Assembly: GCF_001278845.1 (NCBI RefSeq)
Contig: NZ_CP012590.1
Span: 1,240,001 to 1,304,000, forward strand
Source: Actinomyces sp. oral taxon 414
Lineage (GTDB): Bacteria; Actinomycetota; Actinomycetes; Actinomycetales; Actinomycetaceae
DNA: 64,000 nt
Direction: 5' to 3'
Positions 8,982 through 17,737 of this stretch are shown here, one piece after another (positions within the stretch are counted from its first letter, which is position 1; the number at the start of each line of letters is the position of its first letter). The notes below the pieces were generated by a model. The model saw only the letters and a list, made by a program, of their open reading frames with translations. It was not told where the DNA came from and ran no database searches. Position numbers and translations under genes: made by a program.

Positions 8982-9628
8982 AGATCCTGCTCGCCGAGGA
9001 CTCCGCCCTCCTGCGCGCCGGCCTCGCCCAGGTCCTGCGCGCCGTCGGGCACGAGGTCGTTGAGGTCGGCGACGCCGACGAGCTGATGGAGCGCGCCGAG
9101 TCCACGGCCCCCGACCTCGTGGTCACCGATGTGCGCATGCCCCCGGGCATGGGCGACGACGGCCTGCGCGCCGCCCAGACCCTGCGGGAGCGGTGGCTGC
9201 GGGAGGGCCGCGGCCCCCTGCCGGTGCTCGTGCTCAGCCAGTACGTCGCCGCCGGCTACCTCGACCGGCTCCTGGAGCACGGCGGCTTCGGCTACCTCCT
9301 CAAGGAGCGGGTGGGGGACGTCGACGAACTGATCCGGACCCTGGAGGAGGTGGCCGGCGGCGGGACGGTGGTGGACCCGGAGGTCGTGGCCACGCTCCTG
9401 GGCTCGCGCCGCCGCGGCGTCGAGCGCCTCACCCCCCGGGAGAGGGAGGTGCTCGGCCTCATGGCCGAGGGCCTGTCCAACGCGCAGATCGCGCGCCGGC
9501 TCGTGCTCTCGGCGGCGGCCGTGTCCAAGCACGTGTCCGGGGTCTTCACCAAGCTCGGCTTCCTGCCCGAGGACGAGAACCGCCGGGTCAGGGCGGTCCT
9601 CATCTGGCTGCGCCGTCGCGGGATCTGA
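8978..9628 (+). CDS. LuxR/NarL-type response regulator
   Basis: 216 residues from GTG at 8978, with AGGAGG in the kinase 3' end as ribosome site. The receiver domain (1-125) has the acidic pocket ED at 7-8 and the phosphoacceptor Asp51 (VVTDVRMP). The conserved switch Lys lies in LLKERVG. The C-terminal LuxR helix-turn-helix (about 150-205) reads LTPREREVLGLMAEGLSNAQ. It probably binds the inverted repeat at 7522-7539 and controls its own operon and the divergent ABC genes; that target is inference. Confidence 0.93.
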   Translation: MKILLAEDSALLRAGLAQVLRAVGHEVVEVGDADELMERAESTAPDLVVTDVRMPPGMGDDGLRAAQTLRERWLREGRGPLPVLVLSQYVAAGYLDRLLEHGGFGYLLKERVGDVDELIRTLEEVAGGGTVVDPEVVATLLGSRRRGVERLTPREREVLGLMAEGLSNAQIARRLVLSAAAVSKHVSGVFTKLGFLPEDENRRVRAVLIWLRRRGI

Positions 9629-9668
9629 GCCGCGGGATCCGATCCGGGGCGCCGCGCCCGGAAGACGC

Positions 9669-10517
9669 TCACAGCGCCCCGCCGCGGCGGCGGGCCACCA
9701 GGACCAGCAGCCCCCAGCACACCGCGCCGCAGACCGCCGTGCCGGCCAGCAGCGCCACCAGGCCGGACGCGTCGAGCGCCCCGACCGTGCCCAGCGTCTG
9801 CGAGCCCAGCGTGAGCGCCCGCGTCACCAGCGACTGCGGCCACGCATTGGCCAGCGCACCGCCCTTCAGAACCAGGGCGACGCCCACGACGATCCCCCCG
9901 AAGCACACGGCCACTGGCGCCGCGAAGGACCGCATGCGCATGCTCAGCAGCGACTGGACGGCGATGAGGGGCTGGGCGGCCGGCACTGCGATGAGGCACT
10001 CGACGGCGAAGCCCGCCGGCGGAACCGGTCCGAGGCCCAGCGCCGCCCCCACCAGCCAGGTCAGGGCCAGGACCATCACCTGCATGAGGACCACGGGCGC
10101 CGTGATGACCAGGGTCTTGGCGGCGGCCAGGGCCGCGGGCGAGTGCGTCGTCGTGCGCATCGCGGTCCAGCTGGACCCGCGGTGCTCGGGGCGCCAGGCC
10201 GCCGAGCCCAGCAGCGCCACGCCCAGGGAGAAGAAGAACATGCTGTAGAAGACGAAGACCTGGGAGGCCAGGGCGCCCCACTGGCGGGGCAGGTCGTTCC
10301 TGAGCAGGTTGACGGTTCCGGACACGACGGTCAGTGCGGGCAGCACGAGGGCGACGACCCACACGGCCGAGCGGCGCAGCTTGAGCGCCTCGGCGGCCAG
10401 CAGCGCGCCGAAGGAGGCGCGGCGCCCGCGCCGGGTCGTGGCGTCCGGGGCGGGGCCCGCGACGGCGGGGCGCACGTGGCCCGGCGGGGCGGGGGCGGTG
10501 GACGGGGGAGCGGTCAT
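9669..10517 (-). CDS. Lantibiotic-type ABC-2 transporter permease (second permease)
   Basis: 282 residues from ATG at 10517. After a 45-residue cytoplasmic segment rich in Pro and Ala come six predicted helices, beginning VWVVALVLPALTVVSGTVNLL and ending LVALLAGTAVCGAVCWGLLV. It includes the motif EHRGSSWTAMRTTTHSPAAL after helix 2, characteristic of NisG/MutG-like permeases that pump lantibiotics off the membrane. The start follows the stop of the first permease by 5 nt, so the three genes form one operon. The likely role is self-protection or resistance to antimicrobial peptides; no lantibiotic biosynthesis gene is visible. Confidence 0.82.
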   Translation of the reverse strand: MTAPPSTAPAPPGHVRPAVAGPAPDATTRRGRRASFGALLAAEALKLRRSAVWVVALVLPALTVVSGTVNLLRNDLPRQWGALASQVFVFYSMFFFSLGVALLGSAAWRPEHRGSSWTAMRTTTHSPAALAAAKTLVITAPVVLMQVMVLALTWLVGAALGLGPVPPAGFAVECLIAVPAAQPLIAVQSLLSMRMRSFAAPVAVCFGGIVVGVALVLKGGALANAWPQSLVTRALTLGSQTLGTVGALDASGLVALLAGTAVCGAVCWGLLVLVARRRGGAL

Positions 10518-10522
10518 GGGGA

Positions 10523-11317
10523 TCACCTCTCGATCCGGTCGAGCCGCCGGGTGGCGACGGCGAAGAGGACGGCGGACAGGACCAGGAAGCCGGCCACCCA
10601 CCCCGGGGCGGGGGCGGTGTAGCGCGCCGTCGCGCCCTCCATCCGGGCGCAGGAGATGACGGCGTAGTAGCCCCACGGGACCAGGCGCGCCACCGACGCG
10701 GGCGCCAGCAGCATGTAGACGCCGATGAAGGAGCCGATCAGCCCCACGCCCACGCCGATGAGCTGGTTCTCCACGACCGCGGCCAGCCACACGTGGAAGG
10801 CGCACAGGGCCAGGTCCACGGCCATGAGCTCGACGGTGTACAGCGCCCACGGGCCCGCGTCGAGCGGCACGCCCACCCCGGACAGGCGCGCCCAGGCCAC
10901 CAGGGCCAGGCTCTGGACGAGGACGGCCGGAACGACGACGACGGCCAGGGCCGCCAGCTTGGCCCGGCACAGGGCCCCGGGGGTGCGCCCGGCGGTGGCG
11001 AACAGCGTCCAGCCCGCCCCCGAGTGCTCGATGTCGGTCTGGCGGCTGGCCAGCACCGAGGCCAGGACCGGGCCGGTGATCGCCGCCATCAGCGTGTAGC
11101 CCAGCAGCAGCTGCTCCCACATGTGCGAGCCGGGCCGGGTGAAGGCCGCCCGGTCGGCGCTCATCAGGTTGATCCCGGACAGGGCCACCGTGGCCGCCAC
11201 CACGGCCGCTGCCACCGGCACGGTGCGCAGCCGCCGCATCTTGGCCAGCTCCAGGGCGAGCCCGCCTGCCGTTCCGCCGGCCGCCGCGGCGCGCCCGGCG
11301 GGGATCGGCGCGCCCAT
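10523..11317 (-). CDS. Lantibiotic-type ABC-2 transporter permease (first permease)
   Basis: 264 residues from ATG at 11317. The start codon overlaps the ATPase stop (TAATG), a strong sign of coupled translation. Six helices are predicted, for example VPVAAAVVAATVALSGINLM and WVAGFLVLSAVLFAVATRRL. The paired motif DIEHSGAGWTLFATAGRTPG corresponds to EHRGSSW in the sister permease, as in the NisE/NisG heterodimer. Both permeases presumably assemble with the ATPase at 11317-12369. Confidence 0.84.
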   Translation of the reverse strand: MGAPIPAGRAAAAGGTAGGLALELAKMRRLRTVPVAAAVVAATVALSGINLMSADRAAFTRPGSHMWEQLLLGYTLMAAITGPVLASVLASRQTDIEHSGAGWTLFATAGRTPGALCRAKLAALAVVVVPAVLVQSLALVAWARLSGVGVPLDAGPWALYTVELMAVDLALCAFHVWLAAVVENQLIGVGVGLIGSFIGVYMLLAPASVARLVPWGYYAVISCARMEGATARYTAPAPGWVAGFLVLSAVLFAVATRRLDRIER

Positions 11318-12369
11318 TACAGCGCCCCCGCCCCGCCGGTGAGGTCCATGAAGACCTCCTCCAGGCTCTTGGGCTCGCGGCGCAGCTCGTGCACGGGCAC
11401 CCCGGCCCCCACCAGGCGGCGGGCCAGTTCGGCGGCGCCGTCGGGGCTCAGGCCCGGCACGCGCATCCCCTCGGCGGTGGGGGCGGCCGCGCCCGGCCCG
11501 CTCGCGGGCACGAGCCCGGCCAGGACCTCGGCGCTCAGCGCCGCCTGGCCCGCCGGGGTGACCACCAGCAGGTCCGGCACGGAGCGCTCCATGAGCTGGG
11601 CGCGCGTGCCCTGGAAGACGAGCCGCCCGGCGGACAGGATGCCCAGCACGCCCGCCATGCGGTCGATCTCGTCGAGCAGGTGGCTGGAGACCATGACCGT
11701 CACGCCCCGCCCGGCCAGCTCGACCAGCAGCCGGCGGATCTCCTCGATGCCCGCCGGATCCAGGCCGTTGGTCGGCTCGTCCAGGATGAGCAGCTCGGGC
11801 TCGCGGGCCAGGGCCATGGCGATCCCCAGGCGCTGCTTCATCCCCAGGGAGTAGGCGCGCACGAGCTTGTCCCGGTGCTCGTTCAGGCGCACCAGCGCCA
11901 GGGCGCGCTCGATCTGGCGGTCGGACAGTCCCAGCAGCTTCTGCACGATCCGCATGTTCTCCGCGCCAGTGAGATGGCCGTAGCCGGGCGGCCGCTCGAT
12001 CATGGAGCCGATGCGGGCCATGAGCGGGCCGCGGGCGGCGCGGGTGAGATCGTGGCCCAGGAGCCTGACCGACCCGGCGGTCGGCTCGAGCAGCCCCAGC
12101 AGCATCTTCATGGTCGTGGACTTGCCCGACCCGTTGGGCCCCAGGAAGCCGTAGACGACCCCGCGCGGCACGACCAGGTCGAGGCGGTCGACGACGGTGC
12201 GGGCGCGGGCCCCCGAGCCGAAGACCCGGGTCAGGCCCGCGGTGGTGATGGCCGGTCCGGCCGGGCGGTCCGGGGCGGCCGGCGGGGCGGCGGGAGCGGG
12301 GCCGCACCGGGTCGGGGCGGGCGGCGCGGACGCCGGCGCCGACGGCGGTGCGAGAGTTCGTGCGTTCAT
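11317..12369 (-). CDS. Lantibiotic-type ABC transporter ATP-binding protein
   Basis: 350 residues from ATG at 12369; the longer frame upstream is antisense to the divergent kinase and was rejected. A low-complexity Ala/Pro N-terminus of about 40 residues precedes the ATPase. Walker A is GPNGSGKST, signature YSLGMKQRLGIAMALAREPE, Walker B LLILDEPTNGLDP, and the switch His sits in VSSHLLDEIDR. The YSLGMKQR signature is diagnostic of the DRA/NodI/NisF-type exporters. A C-terminal domain (about 265-350) with LRREPKSLEEVFMDLTG is typical of this group. It is first in the operon and divergent from the kinase at 12500. Confidence 0.92.
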   Translation of the reverse strand: MNARTLAPPSAPASAPPAPTRCGPAPAAPPAAPDRPAGPAITTAGLTRVFGSGARARTVVDRLDLVVPRGVVYGFLGPNGSGKSTTMKMLLGLLEPTAGSVRLLGHDLTRAARGPLMARIGSMIERPPGYGHLTGAENMRIVQKLLGLSDRQIERALALVRLNEHRDKLVRAYSLGMKQRLGIAMALAREPELLILDEPTNGLDPAGIEEIRRLLVELAGRGVTVMVSSHLLDEIDRMAGVLGILSAGRLVFQGTRAQLMERSVPDLLVVTPAGQAALSAEVLAGLVPASGPGAAAPTAEGMRVPGLSPDGAAELARRLVGAGVPVHELRREPKSLEEVFMDLTGGAGAL

Positions 12370-12448
12370 GGCCCCCGATCCTGCCGGGCGGGGCCGGGCG
12401 GGTCGTCGGGCCGTGGTCTGAGATTCCGCCCGCCCGGCCCCGCGGCGC

Positions 12449-12464
12449 TCATACCCGGGTATGA
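12449..12464. promoter_or_regulatory. 16-bp perfect palindrome, candidate response-regulator operator
   Basis: TCATACCCGGGTATGA reads identically on both strands. It sits between the divergent ABC operon and the kinase gene, ending 22 nt before the kinase -10 box, almost the same geometry as the inverted repeat at 7522-7539. This suggests a binding site for the LuxR-type regulator at 13957. Confidence 0.5.
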
Positions 12465-12486
12465 CGCCCCGAGGCCCGCGCGCCGG

Positions 12487-12492
12487 TACGGT
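12487..12492 (+). promoter_or_regulatory. -10 box (TACGGT) of the second kinase operon
   Basis: TACGGT fits TANNNT and ends 7 nt before the ATG at 12500. No ribosome site is present, so the transcript is probably leaderless. Confidence 0.38.
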
Positions 12493-12499
12493 CGTGGCC

Positions 12500-13960
12500 A
12501 TGACCGCCGAACGAGCCGGATGGCCGGCGGGCGCGCGGATCAGGCCCGGCGCGGCCGACGTCCTCCTCGCCGCCCTCCTGGCCTGCTTCTGCGCACTCAA
12601 CCCCTCAGGCGCCCCGGGCCCCAGCGGGAGCGCCGCGGAATGGGCCGTCTTCCTGGCCGTGAGTGCCGCGTGCTGCGCGGCCATCGCGCTGCGGCGCCTG
12701 CACCCCGCCGCCTCGGTGGGCATCATCGGGGCGGCCCTGAGCCTCCACCTGGCCGTCATGGAGGACCTGTCGATCCTCGCGATCGCCTCCTGCCTGGTCG
12801 CCGCCGAGACGACCCAGAGCCGCATGCGCCGGCCCTGGGGCCCGGCGCTCCTCGCCCTGGTCTACGCCGGAACGGTGCTGGCCGCCTACCGCGTCAGCAG
12901 ATTCATGAACCCCGAGGCGGCGGGGGCCTATATCATCCCCCTGGTCGCCGGGTGGGCGCTGGTCTCGGTGGCGGCGCTCGTGGGCGCCGCCCGGCGCCGG
13001 GCGCGCGAGCGCGTCGAGCGGGCCCTGGAGCGGGCCGCGATCCTCCAGGCGCAGCAGGACGTCGAGCGCCGGCTCGCCGTGGCGACCGAGCGCGCCCGCA
13101 TCGCCCGCGACGTCCACGACCTGCTGGGCCACTGCCTGTCGGTCATCTCCATGCAGGCCGCCGGCGCCCGCGCGCTCCTGGCCGCCGATCCGGACGCGGC
13201 CGGCGCCGCGCTCGAGGTCATCGGCGAGACGAGCCGCCGGGCCGTGGACGAGGTGCGCGCCCTGGTCGACGTCCTGCGCGCCGACGACGAGGCCGCGGAT
13301 CCCGGCGCGGCGCCGCCCGCATCCGCGGACCGCGGCGCGCCCGCGCCGGCGGCACCCGCGAGCCCATCGGGCGCCCCCGCGGGCCCGGCGGGCCCGGCCG
13401 CATCGGCGTCCGACGGTGCGGCCGGCGGCCCCGCACCTGCCCCGGCGTCCGACGCCATCGCCCCGCCGGGGCTGGAGGACGTGGCCGGCCTGCTCGCCCG
13501 CGCCCGCCGCGCCGGTCTGCCGGTGAGCCTGTCGCTGCTGCAGACGGCCGACGTCGCCCCCGAGGTCGGCGAGGCCGTCTACCGCGGCGTCCAGGAGGCG
13601 CTGACCAATGTCATGCGGCACGCGGCCGGCGCCCCGGCCACCGTCACCATGACCGTGGGCGATCGCCTCGACGTCGTCGTGGACAACGAGGCCCCCGCGC
13701 GCGCCGGCGCCGGCGCCGGGGCGGACGGCGCCCGCCGCACGGGCGCGGGCCTGGCGTCTATGGCGGAGCGGGTCGCCGGCGTCGGCGGCTCCCTGGAGGC
13801 CGGCCCCGGCCCCGCGGGCGGCTGGCGGGTGCGCATCGCCGTGCCCGCCCCGGCCGCGGGCGCCGCGGCCGAGTGGGGCATCTCGGCGGGTCCGGGCGCC
13901 GCGGCGGGCCCGGAGCCGGGTGCGGGCCCGGGTGCCGCGGCCGAGCGGGGTGCGGCGTGA
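12500..13960 (+). CDS. Two-component sensor histidine kinase (HisKA_3 family), second system
   Basis: 486 residues from ATG at 12500 (MTAERAGWPAGARIRPGAAD). An in-frame start 39 nt upstream lies inside the palindrome and was rejected. Five or six helices cover residues 15-165. The phosphoacceptor motif ARIARDVHDLLGH gives His206. Between this helix pair and the ATPase domain is an unusually long Ala/Pro/Gly linker (about 268-320). The ATPase carries the N box (QEALTNVMRHA) and G box (GAGLASMAERVAGVGG). The tail after about 455 is also Gly/Ala-rich and low complexity. The stop overlaps the regulator GTG. Confidence 0.92.
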   Translation: MTAERAGWPAGARIRPGAADVLLAALLACFCALNPSGAPGPSGSAAEWAVFLAVSAACCAAIALRRLHPAASVGIIGAALSLHLAVMEDLSILAIASCLVAAETTQSRMRRPWGPALLALVYAGTVLAAYRVSRFMNPEAAGAYIIPLVAGWALVSVAALVGAARRRARERVERALERAAILQAQQDVERRLAVATERARIARDVHDLLGHCLSVISMQAAGARALLAADPDAAGAALEVIGETSRRAVDEVRALVDVLRADDEAADPGAAPPASADRGAPAPAAPASPSGAPAGPAGPAASASDGAAGGPAPAPASDAIAPPGLEDVAGLLARARRAGLPVSLSLLQTADVAPEVGEAVYRGVQEALTNVMRHAAGAPATVTMTVGDRLDVVVDNEAPARAGAGAGADGARRTGAGLASMAERVAGVGGSLEAGPGPAGGWRVRIAVPAPAAGAAAEWGISAGPGAAAGPEPGAGPGAAAERGAA

Positions 13961-14673
13961 GCGCGGTGATCCGCATCGGCCTGACCGACGACGAGCCCCT
14001 GCTCACCGCGGGGCTGGCCATGCTGCTGGGCGCGCAGAGCGACATGGAGGTGGTCTGGCAGGCCGCCGACGGCCACCAGGCGCTGCGCAGGGCCGAGTCC
14101 GATCCCGTCGACGTGCTGCTGCTGGACATCCAGATGCCGGGGCTGGACGGCCTGGCCACCACGCGCCGCCTGGTGTCCGGCGGCGCCCAGGGCCGCATCA
14201 TCATCCTGACGACCTTCGACACCGACGGCTACGTGCTGGGCGCCATCGAGGCGGGCGCGGCCGGATTCCTGCTCAAGAGCACCGCGCCCGAGCGGCTCGT
14301 CGAGGCGGTGCGCACGGTGCACGCGGGGGACTCGGTCATCTCGCCCGGGCCCACCCGGCGCCTGCTGGGCGCGGTGCGCCGGGGCGCCCCGGCGTCGCCT
14401 GGCGCGACGGGCCCGACGGCGCGCACCGCCCCGGCGCCGGGCGGTGCGGGGGAGCTCGCCGGGCTGACGGGGCGCGAGCGCGAGATCCTGCGGCTGGTCG
14501 CCATCGGCCTGACCAACCGGGAGATCTGCGACAGGCTGTGGGTGAGCATGGCCACGGTCAAGACGCACGTGTCCCACCTGCTGGCCAAGACCGGCTCGCG
14601 CGACCGCGTCCAACTGGTGCTGCTGGCCCTGCGCTCCGGCGTCGTGCGCCTGGACGAGGTCCTGGCGCAATAG
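13957..14673 (+). CDS. LuxR/NarL-type response regulator, second system
   Basis: 238 residues from GTG at 13957 (GTGA overlap with the kinase). The receiver domain has the acidic pair at 11-12, phosphoacceptor Asp57 (VLLLDIQMPGLDG), and Lys in FLLKSTAPERL. The LuxR helix-turn-helix begins LTGREREILRLVAIGLTNRE. An Ala/Pro/Gly linker of about 25 residues joins the two domains. The last 36 codons are duplicated at 17029-17137, on the far side of the IS element. Partner of the kinase at 12500; probable regulator of the lantibiotic-type ABC operon. Confidence 0.93.
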   Translation: MSAVIRIGLTDDEPLLTAGLAMLLGAQSDMEVVWQAADGHQALRRAESDPVDVLLLDIQMPGLDGLATTRRLVSGGAQGRIIILTTFDTDGYVLGAIEAGAAGFLLKSTAPERLVEAVRTVHAGDSVISPGPTRRLLGAVRRGAPASPGATGPTARTAPAPGGAGELAGLTGREREILRLVAIGLTNREICDRLWVSMATVKTHVSHLLAKTGSRDRVQLVLLALRSGVVRLDEVLAQ

Positions 14674-15331
14674 GCCCCGCGCCCGCCCGCGCCGGGCGCG
14701 CGCTTGCGGTGACGAGTCCCTCGATCTTCGTGCCGACCCGCGCCCGCCCGCGCCGGGCGCGCGCGGCGCCGTGTCCGACGACGCCGCCCGCGTCGCGAAG
14801 ACCCTGCCCCCGCGCCCGCCCGCCGCGGCGGGCTCACCGCCGGCGCGAGGCCGCCTTCATCGCCGTCACGAAGTCGCCCAGCTCGGCCCGCATGGCCGCC
14901 ACTGCCGCGGCCAGCGCGGCCGGGTCCCCGTCCGGACCCGCCGCCGCGGCCAGCGCGGGCGCGTGCGCCTCCACGATCTTGACCGTGGCCGAGCCGCTGA
15001 TCGCCCCGTCGGCGCCGGCGGCGATCGCCTCGGCCACCTGGTCGGGCCGCGAGATGCCGAAGCCCAGCATGACCGGGGCCGCCGCATCGGCGCGCAGCCG
15101 GGCCACCGAGGCGGCCAGGCCGGCGGTCGAGGCCGCGCGCTCGGCGCCCGTCACGCCCGCGCGCGAGACCGCGTAGACGTAGCCGCGCGAGGAGGCCGCC
15201 ACCGCGTCCAGGGTCTGGGCGTCGGCCGAGGGCGGGGCGATGTAGACCGCGTCGACCCCGGCCGCCGCCGCCGCGGCGGAGAAGGCGTCGCCCTCGCGCA
15301 CGGGCACGTCCGGCAGCAGCACCGAGTCCAC
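14565..15331. repeat. Left copy of a tandem duplication (response-regulator 3' end plus trpA 3' part)
   Basis: Matches 17029-17737 with scattered substitutions. It starts inside the response-regulator gene (GCACGTGTCCCACC) and ends inside trpA (GAGTCCACC), exactly where the IS begins. The left copy is about 59 bp longer, because a stretch near 14704-14764 carries a second copy of a 28-bp GC-rich sequence (14676-14703 and 14737-14764). Confidence 0.85.
14834..15331 (-). pseudogene. trpA: Truncated trpA fragment (C-terminal half)
   Basis: Encodes about 166 C-terminal residues of tryptophan synthase alpha (DSVLLPDVPVREGDAF to KAASRRR). It lacks the N-terminal half with the catalytic Glu and Asp, and begins at the IS boundary, so it has no start codon or promoter of its own. 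Compared with the intact trpA at 17239 it differs at several residues (A/T, A/V, D/E, T/A), consistent with drift after duplication. It is not expected to be functional. Confidence 0.88.
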
Positions 15332-17028
15332 CTGACTCGTGCCAGTTTTGGCGACGTCGCGTCGTGATGGGGGCTTTTCGTTGGCGTGGTGCGGTCGGGG
15401 TGGTGGGTGCGGAGCACTAATGGGTGGTTGTAGGGTGGGGGTGTGAGCCCGTTCGTCCGGAAGGTGCGCACCGCTTCGGGAGCCACGGCCGTGCAGATCG
15501 TGGCCAAGGAGCACGGGGTGCGGCGGATCGTGGAGCACCTGGGCTCGGCCCATGACGAGGCGGAGCTGGCCGTTCTGGTGCGGGCCGGACGCGACAGGAT
15601 CACCGCACTGTCGGGGCAGGCGGCCCTGGATCTTGAGTCCCTGGGCGCCGGGGCCTGCGTCGCGGGCGCGGTGGTCGACTCCAAGCGCTGCGCCCTGTTG
15701 TGGGATGCGTTGTCCGGGGCGTACGAGCGCCTGGGGCTGGGTGAGGCGGTGGGCGGGGACGAGGGCTTCAAGCAGATGGCGTTGGCCCGCTGCGTCGAGC
15801 CCACCAGCAAGGAGCAGGTCCCCCGCGTGATCGGTGAGCTCGGTGTCCGGCCGGTGGCCAGGCGCTCCTTGTTCCGGTCCCTGGCCCGCTGCGTCGAGCG
15901 CGACTGGCGCGCCGGGATCGCGGCGGCCTGTCTGTCCCGCGTCACCGGGGGCGGTGACCTGAGCCTGTGCCTGCAGGCGTGACCACCTTGTACTTCGAGG
16001 CCGACAAGGAGGACGACCTGCGCAGGGTCGGTGACTGCCAAGGAGCGCAGGGTCGATCCGCAGATCATCGTGGGTCTGCTGGTGGACCGGGGCGGCTTCC
16101 CCCTGCGGATCGGCTGTTGGGAGGGCGACAGGGCCGAAACGACCACCATCGTGCCGGTCGTCCGGGAGTTCGTGCGCTCGGCCGGGATCGAGCACTTGGT
16201 GGTCGTGGCGGACGCCGGCATGCTGTCGGCCGCCAATCTGGCGGCCCTGGATGAGGCGGGCGTGGGCTTCATCGTGGGTTCGCGCATGACCAGGGCCCCC
16301 GTCGACCTGGCGGCCCACTTCCGGTTCCACGGCGACGTCCTCGCCGACGGGCAGATCATCGACACCATCACCCCCAGACGCGGTGGCCGCTGCGCCGAGA
16401 GGGACGAGAACCTCCGCGATGAGCCGGTGTGGGACCCCGCCACTCATCCGGGTTCGTGGCGGGCCGTATGGGTCTACTCCGCCAAGAGGTTCGCCCGCGA
16501 CAGCAAGACGCTCACGGCCCAGGAGAGCAGGGCCAGGGCGGTGGTCGCCGGCCGGAGGCGCCCCAGGGGGACCCGGTTCGCCCGCCACTCACCGGGGCGA
16601 CCAGGTGGTCGACGAGGCCGCACTGGCCCGCGCCAGGCGCATGGCGGGCCTGAAGGGCTACGTGAGCAACATCCCCGCCGGCGTCATGGGGGCCGACGAG
16701 GTGATCGCCTCCTACCACGAGCTGTGGCACGTGGAGCAGTCGTTCCGCATGACCCGAGCACGACCTGAGAACCCGCCCGATCTTCCACCGCACCCGCGAC
16801 GCGATCGAGGCCCACCTGACCGTCGTGATGGCCTCCCTGGCCGTCGCCCGCCACCTGCAACAGGCCACCGGGATGAGCATCAAGCGACTCGTCCGCGAAC
16901 TCAGACCACTTCAAGAGGTCACCATCAACGTCAACGGCCACCGCCTCACCGCCCAACCCCAACTCACCGAAACCGCACAGCAAATCCTCAGCAATCTGGG
17001 TCCGGGGCACTAAACTGGCACGACTCAG
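15332..17028 (+). mobile_element. IS1634-like insertion sequence, decayed
   Basis: About 1.7 kb with terminal inverted repeats. The left end reads CTGACTCGTGCCAGTTTT and the right end, reversed, CTGAGTCGTGCCAGTTTA (16 of 18 identical). The left flank is trpA and the right flank is the response-regulator gene, so there is no simple target-site duplication: the element sits at the junction of a tandem duplication. The transposase within is frameshifted, so this copy is probably immobile. The IS1634 (IS4-superfamily) assignment rests on protein motifs. Confidence 0.85.
15443..17013 (+). pseudogene. IS1634-family transposase, multiple frameshifts
   Basis: The coding sequence starts GTG (MSPFVRKVRTASGATAVQIV), typical of IS1634-like DDE transposases, and ends with LSNLGPGH before a TAA. 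Similarity moves between frames at about 15975 (LSLCLQ to GVTTLYFEADKEDDL), at about 16030 (to TAKERRVDPQIIVG), at about 16595 (to QVVDEAALARARRMAG) and at about 16760 (to DLRTRPIFHRTRDAIEAHLT). At least four frameshifts are therefore needed to restore the protein. Conserved blocks survive, including VVVADAGML with a catalytic Asp and the YHELWHVEQSFRM block, so the decay is fairly recent. Confidence 0.85.
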
Positions 17029-17137
17029 GCACGTGTCCCACCTGCTGGCCAAGACCGGCTCGCGCGACCGCGTCCAACTGGTGCTGCTGGCCCTGCGCTC
17101 CGGCGTCGTGCGCCTGGACGAGGTCTTGGCGCAGTAG
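17029..17137 (+). pseudogene. 3' fragment of the response-regulator gene (duplicate)
   Basis: Encodes the last residues of the regulator at 13957 (VSHLLAKTGSRDRVQLVLLA to the stop), with a few silent changes such as CTT for CTC and CAG for CAA. It begins at the IS right end and has no start. Together with the truncated trpA on the other side it defines the tandem duplication. Confidence 0.85.
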
Positions 17138-17737
17138 GCCCCGCGCCCGCCCCGCCGGGCGCGCGCGGCGCCGTATCCGGCGACGGCGCCCGCGCCGCGA
17201 AGACCCTGCCCCCGCGCCCGCCCGCCGCCGACGTCGGCTCACCGCCGGCGCGAGGCCGCCTTCATCGCCGCCACGAATTCGCCCAGCTCGGCCCGCATCG
17301 CCGCCACCGCCGCGGCCAGCGCGGCCGGGTCCCCGTCCGGACCCGCCGCCGCGGCCAGCGCGGGCGCGTGCGCCTCCACGATCTTGACCGTGGCCGAACC
17401 GCTGATCGCCCCGTCGGCGCCGGCGGCGATCGCCTCGGCCACCTGGTCGGGCCGCGAGATGCCGAAGCCCAGCATGACCGGGGCCGACGCGTCGGCGCGC
17501 AGCCGGGCCACCGAGGCGGCCAGGCCGACGGTCGAGGCCGCGCGCTCGGTGCCCGTCACGCCCGCGCGCGAGACCGCGTAGACGTATCCGCGCGAGGAGG
17601 CCGCCACCGCGTCCAAGGTCCGGGCGTCGGCCGAGGGCGGGGCGATGTAGACCGCGTCGACCCCGGCCGCCGCCGCCGCGGCGGAGAAGGCGTCGCCCTC
17701 GCGCACGGGCACGTCCGGCAGCAGCACCGAGTCCACC
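17029..17737. repeat. Right copy of the tandem duplication
   Basis: Second copy of the segment described at 14565-15331; includes the 3' part of the intact trpA gene. Confidence 0.85.

Noticed and set aside
15443..15982. A complete 179-residue transposase
   Set aside because: This is only the N-terminal third of the family; the rest continues in other frames, so it is part of a pseudogene.
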